This document shows, one piece after another, positions 7,633-15,068 of a stretch of 24,128 nucleotides of DNA (the stretch's first letter is position 1; each line of letters begins with the position of its first letter). Below the pieces are notes generated by a model. That model was not told where the DNA came from. It did not search any database and saw only the letters and a list, made by a program, of their open reading frames with translations. Made by a program: the position numbers and the translations under genes. This stretch comes from JBBRRP01 sp038251425 (GTDB taxonomy: Bacteria > Myxococcota_A > Polyangia > Polyangiales > Polyangiaceae), in NCBI GenBank assembly GCA_038251425.1, contig JBBSBI010000069.1, positions 1-24,128 of the forward strand. Direction: 5' to 3'.

Positions 7633-8664
7633 ATGCCGTTATCGGTTTCGGCCGCCCTAACGACGCTCAGTGAAGCTGGCGCTGCCCGAGAAACCGGTGG
7701 CCGCCTGCAAGAGCGTTTGGCGGATGCTCAATCTTTCTTAGGCCAGGAGCTTGTCTGGCTTGAGGCGGAACTAACCAAGGCAGTTCTCGGTGGCCCGGAG
7801 CCAGCAGCCCAGGCGGCGCTCCATCTGATCGGCCGAGGGGGCAAGCGGGTCCGCCCGTTGGCCTTGCTGCTCAGCGCTGCCTGTTTCGGAAAGATCCCGA
7901 GTGTGGCTCGGGAGCTTGGCGTCGTGGCAGAGTTAGTCCATTCTGCGACTCTCCTTCACGACGACGTGGTGGATGAGGGCCAGGAACGCCGGGGGGCGCC
8001 TGCAGCTCGCCGGATTTGGGGCAACGGTATCAGTGTGCTGGCTGGTGATTTGCTGCTCGTCTCCGCACTTGAGCGCACCTCGCAAATTGCGCCAGATTCG
8101 ATGGTGGATTTGGTGGGAACGCTGCGTTGTTTGGTGGAGGGCGAGGTGGTTCAGCTTCGTGGCCGAACAGAGCTCGATGTGAGCGAAGCGACCTACGATA
8201 TCATTCTGAGAAAAAAGACCGCTTCGCTCTTCGCTTGGGCAACGCGCACGGGAGCACGCTTGGGAGGTGCCAATGAGGCGGTTCAAGCTCGCTTTGGGCA
8301 ATTTGGCGAACTGCTTGGCATCGCTTTTCAATTGGTGGATGACGTGCTGGATTACTCGGGTGAGAACACCGGCAAGACCCTATTCGCTGACCTTACGGAA
8401 GGTAAGCTGACACTGCCGTTGGTGCTCGCAGTCTCGCGACGCCCGGAGCTATTGGCGCCTCTCAGCGAGATCCACTCGGGAGACGCACGTCGTGTTGCGG
8501 AAGTGAGTCGGGCCGTGGTTGAGAGTGGCGCTTGCGATGAAGTTCGCCTGCGCGCCAAGCACCACACCGAACAAGCCGTGGCCCAGCTCCTCGGGATCCC
8601 GTCCTCGCCCGCCAAAACGCTGCTTGAACTCGTCGCGTTTCAGTTGGCGCAACGCGTCGCCTAA
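7633..8664 (+). CDS. ispB: Long-chain trans-polyprenyl diphosphate synthase (octaprenyl type)
   Basis: The ATG at 7633 is preceded by AAGGA and gives 343 aa, close to IspB-type enzymes. The motifs are GGKRVRP (69-75, diphosphate binding), first Asp-rich motif DDVVD (110-114) in HSATLLHDDVVDE, GEVVQL (170-175), and second Asp-rich motif DDVLD (236-240) in QLVDDVLDYSG, followed by EGKLTLP. The enzyme adds isopentenyl diphosphate units to an allylic primer, using Mg held by the Asp motifs, to make the side chain of respiratory quinones. The small Ala five residues before the first motif is typical of long-chain producers. Exact chain length cannot be read. It is transcribed away from the left-arm genes and converges on the TPR/zincin-like gene. 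Confidence 0.9.
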   Translation: MPLSVSAALTTLSEAGAARETGGRLQERLADAQSFLGQELVWLEAELTKAVLGGPEPAAQAALHLIGRGGKRVRPLALLLSAACFGKIPSVARELGVVAELVHSATLLHDDVVDEGQERRGAPAARRIWGNGISVLAGDLLLVSALERTSQIAPDSMVDLVGTLRCLVEGEVVQLRGRTELDVSEATYDIILRKKTASLFAWATRTGARLGGANEAVQARFGQFGELLGIAFQLVDDVLDYSGENTGKTLFADLTEGKLTLPLVLAVSRRPELLAPLSEIHSGDARRVAEVSRAVVESGACDEVRLRAKHHTEQAVAQLLGIPSSPAKTLLELVAFQLAQRVA

Positions 8665-8690
8665 AAAACCGTTCGACCAACGAGTGGTTT
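8663..8690. terminator. Convergent hairpin terminator overlapping both stop codons
   Basis: AAACCGTTCG (8666-8675) and CGAGTGGTTT (8681-8690) pair over ten base pairs, with two G-U wobbles and a five-base loop. On the minus strand the stem runs into six Ts (8668-8663), a good intrinsic terminator for the leftward TPR gene. On the plus strand only a short T run is present. The hairpin spans the 24-bp gap between two facing genes and includes bases of both stop codons. Confidence 0.65.
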
Positions 8691-9708
8691 AGTGAGCAGT
8701 TGAGTCCGGCGGAACGGAAGCGTTCGGCTCGGTTTCGGCTGGGGGCTCTAGGAATGCCGCCGTGAGTTCACGTTCGAGTGCTGAACGGATTTCGCTTTGA
8801 ACGTATTCGATGGCGCCCGCTAGGCGTTCCACGTTGCGCTGGTACACAAATACGCGAGCAGTGGGATTCGGATCGTCCGGTGCGAGGGAAACGCTATCCA
8901 ACAAGAGTAAGGCTCTTGGATCGACGCCATCCACCACCACTTCGACACCGGGCACGTCGCAAACGTAGACTTCTTCTTGGCGAATGAATCGCTTCAGCTC
9001 ATCCTCAAGGGACGCCAAGGCGCGCTTGGCCGTCATTTGGAACGTCTCGTGGGTGAGTGACCAAGCGGGCGCTGGCTGTTCGAGATCCAACTCGCGCGAG
9101 CGGAGGAATGCTTGCGTCCCAAGGCCCGCTTCGCCCAGCTCGTCGAGGATCAGGCCCAAATAATACTGAGCTTCAGGGTTCGTTGGGTTTCGCTTCACCG
9201 CATCTTCAACGAGTGGTCGAGATTCCTCGATCGCTCCCGTTTCGTAGTACGCGCGGCCTACAAGGAAGGTGTGGTTCGGATTGTCAAACGGACCCTTCGG
9301 GAATCTTTGGACAATGACCTTAGCGGCATCCATGTCGCCCCGGCCGAGCAATGCATCAAAATGCAGGAGCAGCGCATCGACGACCTCATCTTCGGATTCC
9401 GCCAAGTCGAGCGCGTGTTCGCACATGGCTATCGCATCGTCGAACTCGCCGAGCGGGTGGATGTAAACTTCGGCGGCATTGAGCATGGCCTCCAGATAGG
9501 TATCGTCGAGAGCGATAGCCTGGGTGTAATGCTCAACAGCATCCTCAAACTCACCCTTCAACGCTGCCACGTAGCCCAGCAGATTGTAGGCTTCCGGAGA
9601 CTGGTTATCGATTTCGAGCGCGCGCTTGCCAGAGAGCTCAGCGCCGTCCGAATCGCCTCGTTGGACGAGATCCCAGCCGCGGTCTAGGTGAGCCGAGAAC
9701 TGATCCAT
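8689..9708 (-). CDS. TPR protein with a C-terminal zincin-like domain lacking the HExxH motif
   Basis: Taking the ATG at 9708 gives 339 aa; a TTG at 9753 would add 15 residues, and neither has a good SD. Residues about 15-215 form five or six TPR units (EAYNLLGYVAALKGEFEDAVEHYTQAI, EAQYYLGLILDELGEAG). The C-terminal part, about 222-320, reads FQMTAKRALASLEDEL..EVYVCDVPG..DGVDP..VFVYQRNVER. That follows the pattern of the PF06262 zincin-like metallopeptidase family, but the segment where TvlHElgH would lie is ALERELTAAFL, so the zinc ligands are missing. The domain call comes from pattern memory and is tentative; the TPR call is firm. The protein is probably cytoplasmic, with no signal peptide. 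A binding or scaffold role is inferred. Confidence 0.75.
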   Translation of the reverse strand: MDQFSAHLDRGWDLVQRGDSDGAELSGKRALEIDNQSPEAYNLLGYVAALKGEFEDAVEHYTQAIALDDTYLEAMLNAAEVYIHPLGEFDDAIAMCEHALDLAESEDEVVDALLLHFDALLGRGDMDAAKVIVQRFPKGPFDNPNHTFLVGRAYYETGAIEESRPLVEDAVKRNPTNPEAQYYLGLILDELGEAGLGTQAFLRSRELDLEQPAPAWSLTHETFQMTAKRALASLEDELKRFIRQEEVYVCDVPGVEVVVDGVDPRALLLLDSVSLAPDDPNPTARVFVYQRNVERLAGAIEYVQSEIRSALERELTAAFLEPPAETEPNASVPPDSTAH

Positions 9709-9833
9709 ATCGCGTGCAGTTAAATCGTCCGTACCCACCACCGTGTCAAGCAATCCGGCTCAAACCGCCCAAGAGTTTAGGGGTGACCGTGCGAAATCTG
9801 GGCCGACCGCCGATCCGGGCTAAAAATTGAGGC

Positions 9834-11588
9834 CTATTCATGCACAATCACACGGCTGCCCGGTTGGCTGTCCCGCGCCCAAACGCCGTGCACGCCATGG
9901 GGAACGGGTGGGTCCGTGTAGAAGAACAGCCACTTCGCGTCGAGCGGAGCCAGGTTGACGCAGCCGTGGCTCATTTGGGTGCCAAAGTTCTTGTGCCAAA
10001 ACGCTCCGTGCACCGCGAATGCCTTATAATAGTACATCACGTACGGGACCTCCTCGATGCTGTACGGGAGATCGCCGGCGGCCGAGCCATCCCCATCCAT
10101 GGTGGCCGTGATGTGCTTTTCGCGAATCCGCCATTCGCCAACCGGGGTGCTGTGATCTTTGTCTTTGATTTTCGAAGATTTCCCAGTTGAAACGAGCGTC
10201 GCGTAGACAGGCTTGTTGCCTTCATACACGACAAGCGTCTGTTGGCTCAGGTTCACATCAACCCAACGCTCGGTTGGTAGCAGATTGACGGGCGGGGGCC
10301 CGGGCACTGTCATACGGATGCTGCGGTCAGAGATCCAAAGGCCGGTCGCCAGTTGGTGAAACGGCTTTCCTCGCACGTCATGGCTTCGGCCGGAAAGTCT
10401 AAGGGGTTCGAATAGCTTCGCTTTGCCGGCGGGTTTGAGCAGATCCTTCGCTTCATCCAGTTCATACAACGGGGCTTCTTTGCGCCAGCCGTAAACCCAA
10501 GCCATGGGCAACGCGAACGTTTGCCCATCGAGTTCGACGCCTTTGAACTCTGGACCCGCAGTTACCCAGAAACGGTCTGCGGGAGCGATCATGCCCTTGG
10601 TTGTCTTGTACCAAGTTCGCCCATTCCAACGGAAGGTGCTGTTCACTGCCACATAGAAACCCGCAACCATCCGTTTGATCAGGATGCCATCCCCTTCCGC
10701 TGCCAGCTCGTCCAGAGTCACGTCGTGCACACTGGCATCGCCCTGCTGCCACCACGGCACTGCGGTATTGAGTGCAGAGACCTCGTCTGGGCTGAGCTCT
10801 GCCGATTCGGGCACTCCCGCATCCAGGTCCACGGCTGCTGAAGGGGGCGGAACGGCTGCGGGCGCAGCAGTGGGTGCAGGCTTGGCGGTCGTGGTCGCGC
10901 TTGCCGTCGCTGTCGCGCTTGCCGTCGCTGTCGCCGTCGGGCTCTTGGGTTCCGTTTTGGCGGCTTTTTCTTTGAGATAGGGCTCGTATTCCAGTATCTG
11001 CTCGGGAGATGGAATGGAGCGGTAGAGTGGCGTTCCGTGTTTTGAGTTGCGCGCGTATTTGTAGGGAAGGATCTCTTCGAGAGCGGGCTGCTTGAACGTT
11101 AATCTGGGTTTCTTGCCAGGGGTTTCTAGAGCACCGTCGTTGCCGCAGACGTAGCCGCCCGTGGTGAGCTGGTACCAGCCCGCGGTGCAGTCTTCAGTTT
11201 TGGTGACGCCGGGCAGCACCGCGACGCGCCCGCCATTTTGCGCCCAAGCAAGCTTGGTCTTCCGGTCTGTTTTCGTTTCCGCATAAATGCCGGTTTCTCG
11301 CGCGGTAACCACAAACCAGGGTCCCGGGTAATCCGGCTTAATATGCGCGTCAGCACGCAAGGGGCCTTCGGCGCCTGCGTTAGGACTTCCTGCACCGCCA
11401 GCGCTGGCATCTCCGCTCGCCCTGGCTGCCGGCGATTGCGGCACGTTTGGTTGAACGGGTGAAGATGGCTGAGCAGCAGTCCCAACCGGGCGCGCGGGCG
11501 ACTGGTCGGGAGACTTGCGTTTAAACCCGTCGCACGCGGCAGACAACAGCGCGAGTGCGACAAAGTAGGTAAGTTTGGGGGCCGACAT
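9834..11588 (-). CDS. L,D-transpeptidase (YkuD domain) lipoprotein with SH3-like region
   Basis: The 584-aa protein starts at the ATG at 11588, followed by a short signal peptide and a lipobox-like LLSAAC (Cys19; Ser at -3 is unusual). A Pro/Ala/Gly-rich stretch leads to an SH3-like segment (WFVVTARETGIYAETKTD, with two Cys nearby that could pair). A Thr/Ala repeat linker follows at about 225-255, and then the YkuD domain (about 460-583). The catalytic motif is H527...SHGCVNL with Cys543. Such enzymes form 3-3 peptidoglycan cross-links or attach proteins to peptidoglycan in the periplasm. It is divergent from the Asp-rich protein gene across 176 bp. The long mosaic N-terminal half suggests envelope anchoring. 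Confidence 0.9.
   Translation of the reverse strand: MSAPKLTYFVALALLSAACDGFKRKSPDQSPARPVGTAAQPSSPVQPNVPQSPAARASGDASAGGAGSPNAGAEGPLRADAHIKPDYPGPWFVVTARETGIYAETKTDRKTKLAWAQNGGRVAVLPGVTKTEDCTAGWYQLTTGGYVCGNDGALETPGKKPRLTFKQPALEEILPYKYARNSKHGTPLYRSIPSPEQILEYEPYLKEKAAKTEPKSPTATATASATATASATTTAKPAPTAAPAAVPPPSAAVDLDAGVPESAELSPDEVSALNTAVPWWQQGDASVHDVTLDELAAEGDGILIKRMVAGFYVAVNSTFRWNGRTWYKTTKGMIAPADRFWVTAGPEFKGVELDGQTFALPMAWVYGWRKEAPLYELDEAKDLLKPAGKAKLFEPLRLSGRSHDVRGKPFHQLATGLWISDRSIRMTVPGPPPVNLLPTERWVDVNLSQQTLVVYEGNKPVYATLVSTGKSSKIKDKDHSTPVGEWRIREKHITATMDGDGSAAGDLPYSIEEVPYVMYYYKAFAVHGAFWHKNFGTQMSHGCVNLAPLDAKWLFFYTDPPVPHGVHGVWARDSQPGSRVIVHE
10895..10934 (-). repeat. 18-bp tandem repeat (about two copies) in the transpeptidase linker
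   Basis: The plus-strand unit gtcgcgcttgccgtcgct occurs twice in tandem, followed by a degenerate copy. In the coding frame it gives Thr/Ala repeats (TATATASATATASA). It is low-complexity linker DNA prone to slippage. Confidence 0.7.
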
Positions 11589-11764
11589 ATTTGGGGGGCG
11601 CGAGGAGGGTGACTTACTACCGAGAGCGCCAACGGATCCACTTCTTGCTGAGGAAGCCAGATGGGGGCTGAAACACTCGTGGCGTCGGAACCATCAGCGA
11701 GGAACGTGCCAGAATCGAAATTGCGGTTCTTCGCGCAAAGCTTGGAGGGAGGTATCGTGCGCCT

Positions 11765-13255
11765 GTGGATATCGAGACGCGCCGGAGTGGAGAACGGAAC
11801 ACGCGCGCTCGGAGGGTTTGGGCGTTTGTGTTTCTCTCGCTGCTTCTGCACCTGCCCTTTACGCCTTTTCTCGGTTATTTGGGCCTGTTCTCGTTGCTGA
11901 AAGCGCCCGAAGAGGTCCCTGATCTTGGAGAGATCCGCGGTATCCCTATCGAGCTCTTGTCGTCGGACCCCGGTGCCAGTTCTGCGGCACCCGCTGAGGC
12001 GTCCGAAGCGGCGCCCGTAGAAGCCCCGGACCCGGCCGCTGAGGCATCGAGCGCGCCAGACGCACAGGCTCCTCTCAAAGATGCTGGCACGGATGCTTCC
12101 GCCGAGGACGCTTCTCTACCCGATGCAGGAGTCGACGCGAGGGCAGATGCTGGTCCGGATGCAGGCCCTGATGCAGGTGTCGACCCGGCCGATGCAGCGT
12201 CTCCGGACGCGGGCGACGCCGGGGTGGCGACTGATGCCGATGCGGGCGATGCCGATGCGGTCTCCTTGCTCGATGCGGGGGACGCCGGCGGTGATCCGGT
12301 TGCTTTGAGCGGGGCGGCGGGTGCGGTCGCCGATAGTAATGCCAACGTGAGCGCCATTATTTACACGGAAGCGATTCGGCGCCACAGCTTGGGTCCACGC
12401 GTGGGGCGTATTCTCAGCACGCTGTATCAATGGCGCGATTTTTTTGGTCCCACCGGGCTCGATCCGATCCGAGATATCGATCGAATCCTAATTGCAGGTC
12501 CGCAGTTTCGAGACACCTCAGATGTCGTCGTGGTGCTTCAGCACCACCTGCCCCCGGCTGAGCTGCGGAGCGCGATTGACCGCTTGGTGAAACGGGATCC
12601 CGAGGGGGCTTGGCTGCCCGCTCAGGTGCCTGTGGCCCGCGCTAGTGCCGACCGCGCTTCACGCTTCTTCATTCTACCCAACAACCACCTGGTGATCGTG
12701 GCGCCAAAGAGTGCACTGGCTGACGCCCTTTCGAACAAGGGCAACGCCAGCTTACTTCCAGCAGCGGGCAGGGAAGTGATGGTGGCGCGTCTGGTCCTTC
12801 CTTGGCGTGCATTCGTCGGCATGCCGTTTCGGATCCCTCACAGTATGAAGTGGGCAAAAGTTAGCTTGGAGACGCGTGTTGGAGGCCGAGTGGCAATCAA
12901 CCTTGAGGCGGAAGATGAGTCTGAGGCTGGTGCCGGGGACACCGCGGCACTCCTTGAGCGAACCGTAGCGTCAGTGTCGAGCATCAATCTGGGGGTTTTA
13001 GGTGCGCTGCTGGGCGAGAGTCAGCATCGGTTCTTGGAAAGTTCACATTTTGAAGCAAAGGGAACCAAAGTGCTGGGCACCGTGGTGCTGACCGATGCAC
13101 AAGTGAGCGGGATTCTGGACCTGCTGGAAGCAGCGCTGGTACAAATGGAGCATCGCTCCTTGCCGAAGCCTGTGGCGCCACCCATTCCCGACTCAGGATC
13201 CGCGCCACCGAAGCCCCCAATACTACGGAAGCCGACCCGGACAGCGCCGCCCTAA
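11765..13255 (+). CDS. Membrane-anchored periplasmic protein with Asp-Ala-Gly-rich linker; function unknown
   Basis: The 496-aa protein starts at GTG 11765. A strong GGAGGGAGG lies 12 bases upstream, a longer spacing than usual. It has a basic N-terminus (MDIETRRSGERNTRARR), one TM helix (about 18-44, VWAFVFLSLLLHLPFTPFLGYLGLF), then GIPIELLSS, which resembles the segment after the TM in TonB-like proteins. A low-complexity region (about 68-190) is full of PDAG, ADAG and DAGDAG repeats. A folded domain (about 195-450, starting ANVSAIIYTEAIRRHSLGPRVG) and a proline-rich tail follow. The DAG linkers look like those of myxobacterial surface proteins. I do not recognise the folded domain. It diverges from the L,D-transpeptidase gene, so an envelope role is plausible. 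Confidence 0.78.
   Translation: MDIETRRSGERNTRARRVWAFVFLSLLLHLPFTPFLGYLGLFSLLKAPEEVPDLGEIRGIPIELLSSDPGASSAAPAEASEAAPVEAPDPAAEASSAPDAQAPLKDAGTDASAEDASLPDAGVDARADAGPDAGPDAGVDPADAASPDAGDAGVATDADAGDADAVSLLDAGDAGGDPVALSGAAGAVADSNANVSAIIYTEAIRRHSLGPRVGRILSTLYQWRDFFGPTGLDPIRDIDRILIAGPQFRDTSDVVVVLQHHLPPAELRSAIDRLVKRDPEGAWLPAQVPVARASADRASRFFILPNNHLVIVAPKSALADALSNKGNASLLPAAGREVMVARLVLPWRAFVGMPFRIPHSMKWAKVSLETRVGGRVAINLEAEDESEAGAGDTAALLERTVASVSSINLGVLGALLGESQHRFLESSHFEAKGTKVLGTVVLTDAQVSGILDLLEAALVQMEHRSLPKPVAPPIPDSGSAPPKPPILRKPTRTAPP
12121..12300 (+). repeat. Imperfect GATGC(A/G)GG-type repeats encoding Asp-Ala-Gly motifs
   Basis: Irregular copies of gatgcagg and gatgcggg, often preceded by ccg or cct, encode DAG, PDAG and ADAG. 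The repeats are not a strict tandem array; copies differ at third positions and spacing, so they look older than the tatB repeat. Confidence 0.6.
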
Positions 13256-13265
13256 GTTGCGAGCG

Positions 13266-13281
13266 CTGCGCTACAGCGCAG
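13266..13281. terminator. GC-rich palindrome between convergent stop codons
   Basis: CTGCGCT (13266-13272) and AGCGCAG (13275-13281) are exact inverted repeats separated by two bases. They sit across the 15-bp gap between the plus-strand gene ending at 13255 and the minus-strand gene ending at 13271. No T-tract follows on either strand, so an intrinsic terminator is only a possibility. Confidence 0.3.
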
Positions 13282-14299
13282 GGGTCGAAACCACGCTGGG
13301 TTCTGGAGCGGCTGGCGGAAACACTGGGAAGCTCTCGCTCGAAGTGCCGATTTGGTAATGCTGTAGAAAGGCTTCGACGTCTTTCGGATCGGCATTGCCC
13401 AGGGAAAATGCGTGCCCTGAACGGTGGGTGATGCAGAGGCGATCGCGGCCGCGCAAGCTATCAAAAGCGGTGGTGGCCAGAAAATCCAAACCCAGCCCCG
13501 CCAAAACCGTCAGCACACCGGTGCTGATGAGCGGGAGCGAGCCACCCGGAACCCGAAGGCCATCGAGCAACATGCCAACCCCAAGATAACTGCCGACCAT
13601 CAGTGCTCCAAGCCCTGCATAGAGCAGTGCCCCCCGGAAGCGAACTTCACGGCTCACTTTCCCGAGCTCGTCGGCTGGCACCAACACGATCACCTCTCTC
13701 ATCACTCGTCCCAACAGCAGCCGTCGATACACGAGTTCAAGACCTGTTTCGATTACCCGGAGCCTCGCTTCGGTGCGATAGCCCAAGAGCCAGCGCCCGA
13801 TGAGGGCTGCGCTCTGGCGAAGCACCAAAAAAGGCGAAAATGCCAAGATAGCAGTGAGCCAAGATGGACGCGGCGCGTCGAGAAGCTCTCCGTCAACCAA
13901 GACATTTCCAATCGGGCGCGGAGGTGGCTCGGGTAATGCGTGCCAAAGATCCGTGGCTTGATCCCGAAAGACCTCATCAATCACGGCCAACGCATTGATC
14001 TTCCCGGAGCGTGCTAACTCGACGAAGCGCGACATCGCCATTTTGGACGTTAACTCGTGTTCTAAAATCAGTGCCTGAGTGCCCACGGCCAGTGCTAGCC
14101 CGAGCAAGCGTCGTTCGGCGCTGTTCCGTTGTTCCTGCGCTAAAATCACGTTCAGATCTCCCCAGGGAGTCGAAAAGTTTTCGTCGCGATTGGGCTCTCG
14201 TAGGCCCAAGATTTCTTGAGCCCAAGCACTGCACAGGCAATCCAAATCGGGCGAGGAGCGGAGGGCCCTCGGATTGAGCGCGGGCGCCTCTTCCGTCAT
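13271..14299 (-). CDS. Hypothetical membrane protein with two C-terminal TM helices
   Basis: The 342-aa protein starts at the ATG at 14299. The N-terminal 140 residues are soluble and helical (HELTSKMAMSRFVELARSGKINALAVIDEVF). A moderately hydrophobic stretch (148-172) may be membrane-associated. Two clear TM helices follow (about 224-246 LLYAGLGALMVGSYLGVGMLL and 257-276 ISTGVLTVLAGLGLDFLA), then a short globular part (RDRLCITHRSGHAFSLGNADPKDVEAFLQHYQ) that looks like the end of a PH-like fold. I do not recognise the family. Its start lies 39 bp after the panD stop, so it could share the panD transcript. Confidence 0.72.
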   Translation of the reverse strand: MTEEAPALNPRALRSSPDLDCLCSAWAQEILGLREPNRDENFSTPWGDLNVILAQEQRNSAERRLLGLALAVGTQALILEHELTSKMAMSRFVELARSGKINALAVIDEVFRDQATDLWHALPEPPPRPIGNVLVDGELLDAPRPSWLTAILAFSPFLVLRQSAALIGRWLLGYRTEARLRVIETGLELVYRRLLLGRVMREVIVLVPADELGKVSREVRFRGALLYAGLGALMVGSYLGVGMLLDGLRVPGGSLPLISTGVLTVLAGLGLDFLATTAFDSLRGRDRLCITHRSGHAFSLGNADPKDVEAFLQHYQIGTSSESFPVFPPAAPEPSVVSTPAL

Positions 14300-14338
14300 G
14301 CCTCGGAGCCTTACATTTCTTGGGCCGAAATGGCGGCC

Positions 14339-14737
14339 CTACGAGACCAGCGACATGGGCATCGCCGGCCCGGGCACTTCATCTGAGGTATCGGTGAGCC
14401 GATTCTTAGCGTCGACGCGCACCACCCGAGGCTTGTGGACGCGCGCTTCCTCGGCTGACATCTCGGCAAACGTGGCTAGAATCACCAGATCTCCCGGCTT
14501 GTTCAAATGTGCCGCGGCTCCATTGATGCACAGCACACCAGAACCGGCAGGCCCTGGAAGCGCATACGTCATCAGCCGTGTGCCCCGAGAAACGTTCCAA
14601 ATATGCACCGCTTCGTAGGGGAGGATGTTGGCTTCCCGCAGCAAATCCGAATCGACGGTCACGCTGCCTTCGTATTCAAGATCAGCGTGGGTAACGGTAG
14701 CTCGGTGGATTTTTGACTTAAAAATATGGAGGTTCAT
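14339..14737 (-). CDS. panD: Aspartate 1-decarboxylase (pyruvoyl enzyme) PanD
   Basis: The ATG at 14737 gives 132 aa, the usual PanD length. Diagnostic residues are present: K9, H11, the self-cleavage site G24-S25 in HADLEYEGSVTVD (Ser25 becomes the pyruvoyl group), the Asn/Arg-containing NVSRGTR segment, Y57-like TYA, and NGAAAHLNKPGDLVIL. The enzyme converts L-aspartate to beta-alanine for pantothenate and CoA synthesis in the cytoplasm. An AAGGG lies nine bases before the start. A five-codon ORF (MLKGQ, 14757-14740) ends two bases before the ATG. The longer open frame to 15118 is read-through of the G-run repeat and is not part of the gene. Confidence 0.95.
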   Translation of the reverse strand: MNLHIFKSKIHRATVTHADLEYEGSVTVDSDLLREANILPYEAVHIWNVSRGTRLMTYALPGPAGSGVLCINGAAAHLNKPGDLVILATFAEMSAEEARVHKPRVVRVDAKNRLTDTSDEVPGPAMPMSLVS

Positions 14738-14802
14738 GGCTATTGGCCCTTGAGCATGGCGGCCTTTTAGGGGTCTGCCTGCCGGACATTCGGTGCCTCT
14801 TA

Positions 14803-14830
14803 ACTTTAGGACGCCCAGCGGCCGAGTCAA
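14803..14830 (-). promoter_or_regulatory. Candidate sigma70-like promoter of panD
   Basis: Read on the minus strand, TTGACT (14830-14825, five of six) and TAAAGT (14808-14803, four of six) are separated by 16 bases. Transcription would start near 14796 and leave a leader of about 59 bases. The G-run repeat begins 12 bases upstream of the -35. Confidence 0.45.
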
Positions 14831-14842
14831 TCGGAGCGCAAA

Positions 14843-14927
14843 CCAAGCCCCCCCGCCAAGCCCCCCCCGCCAAGCCCCCCCGCCAAGCCCCCGCCAAGCC
14901 CCCGCCAAGCCCCCGCCAAGCCCCCCG
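14843..14927 (-). repeat. Seven-copy G-run tandem array upstream of panD, possible G-quadruplex
   Basis: The plus strand holds seven units of ccaag-C(n)-g with n = 7, 8, 7, 5, 5, 5, 6. The minus (panD) strand therefore has seven G-runs of five to eight, each separated by CTTGGC. Unit length varies only through the homopolymer, as in slippage tracts. It is inside the 331-bp intergenic region 14738-15068. The remainder of that region (14929-15056) shows no gene, RNA or clear promoter that I can support, apart from the SD of the next gene. Confidence 0.9.
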
Positions 14928-15068
14928 GCAGCTAACCCATTTCGCGCCCGCCCCAAGACAGGCTCACTTCCCCCTCCAGTGTCCCACTTGTTTTTTACGT
15001 GAAGTTGGCCCGATTGGCGCGTGCCCGTTACCAAGAAGGCGTCTGGGCGAACCCTGCCGGAGGCCATC

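Noticed and set aside
9719..9749. Perfect TTGACA on the minus strand before the TPR/zincin-like gene
   Set aside because: The best -10 match (TTTAAC) is 19 bases away and would start transcription about four bases before the ATG. The evidence is too weak to annotate.
14843..14927. CRISPR-like array upstream of panD
   Set aside because: Units are 11-14 bp with no unique spacers and vary only in homopolymer length. No cas gene is present.
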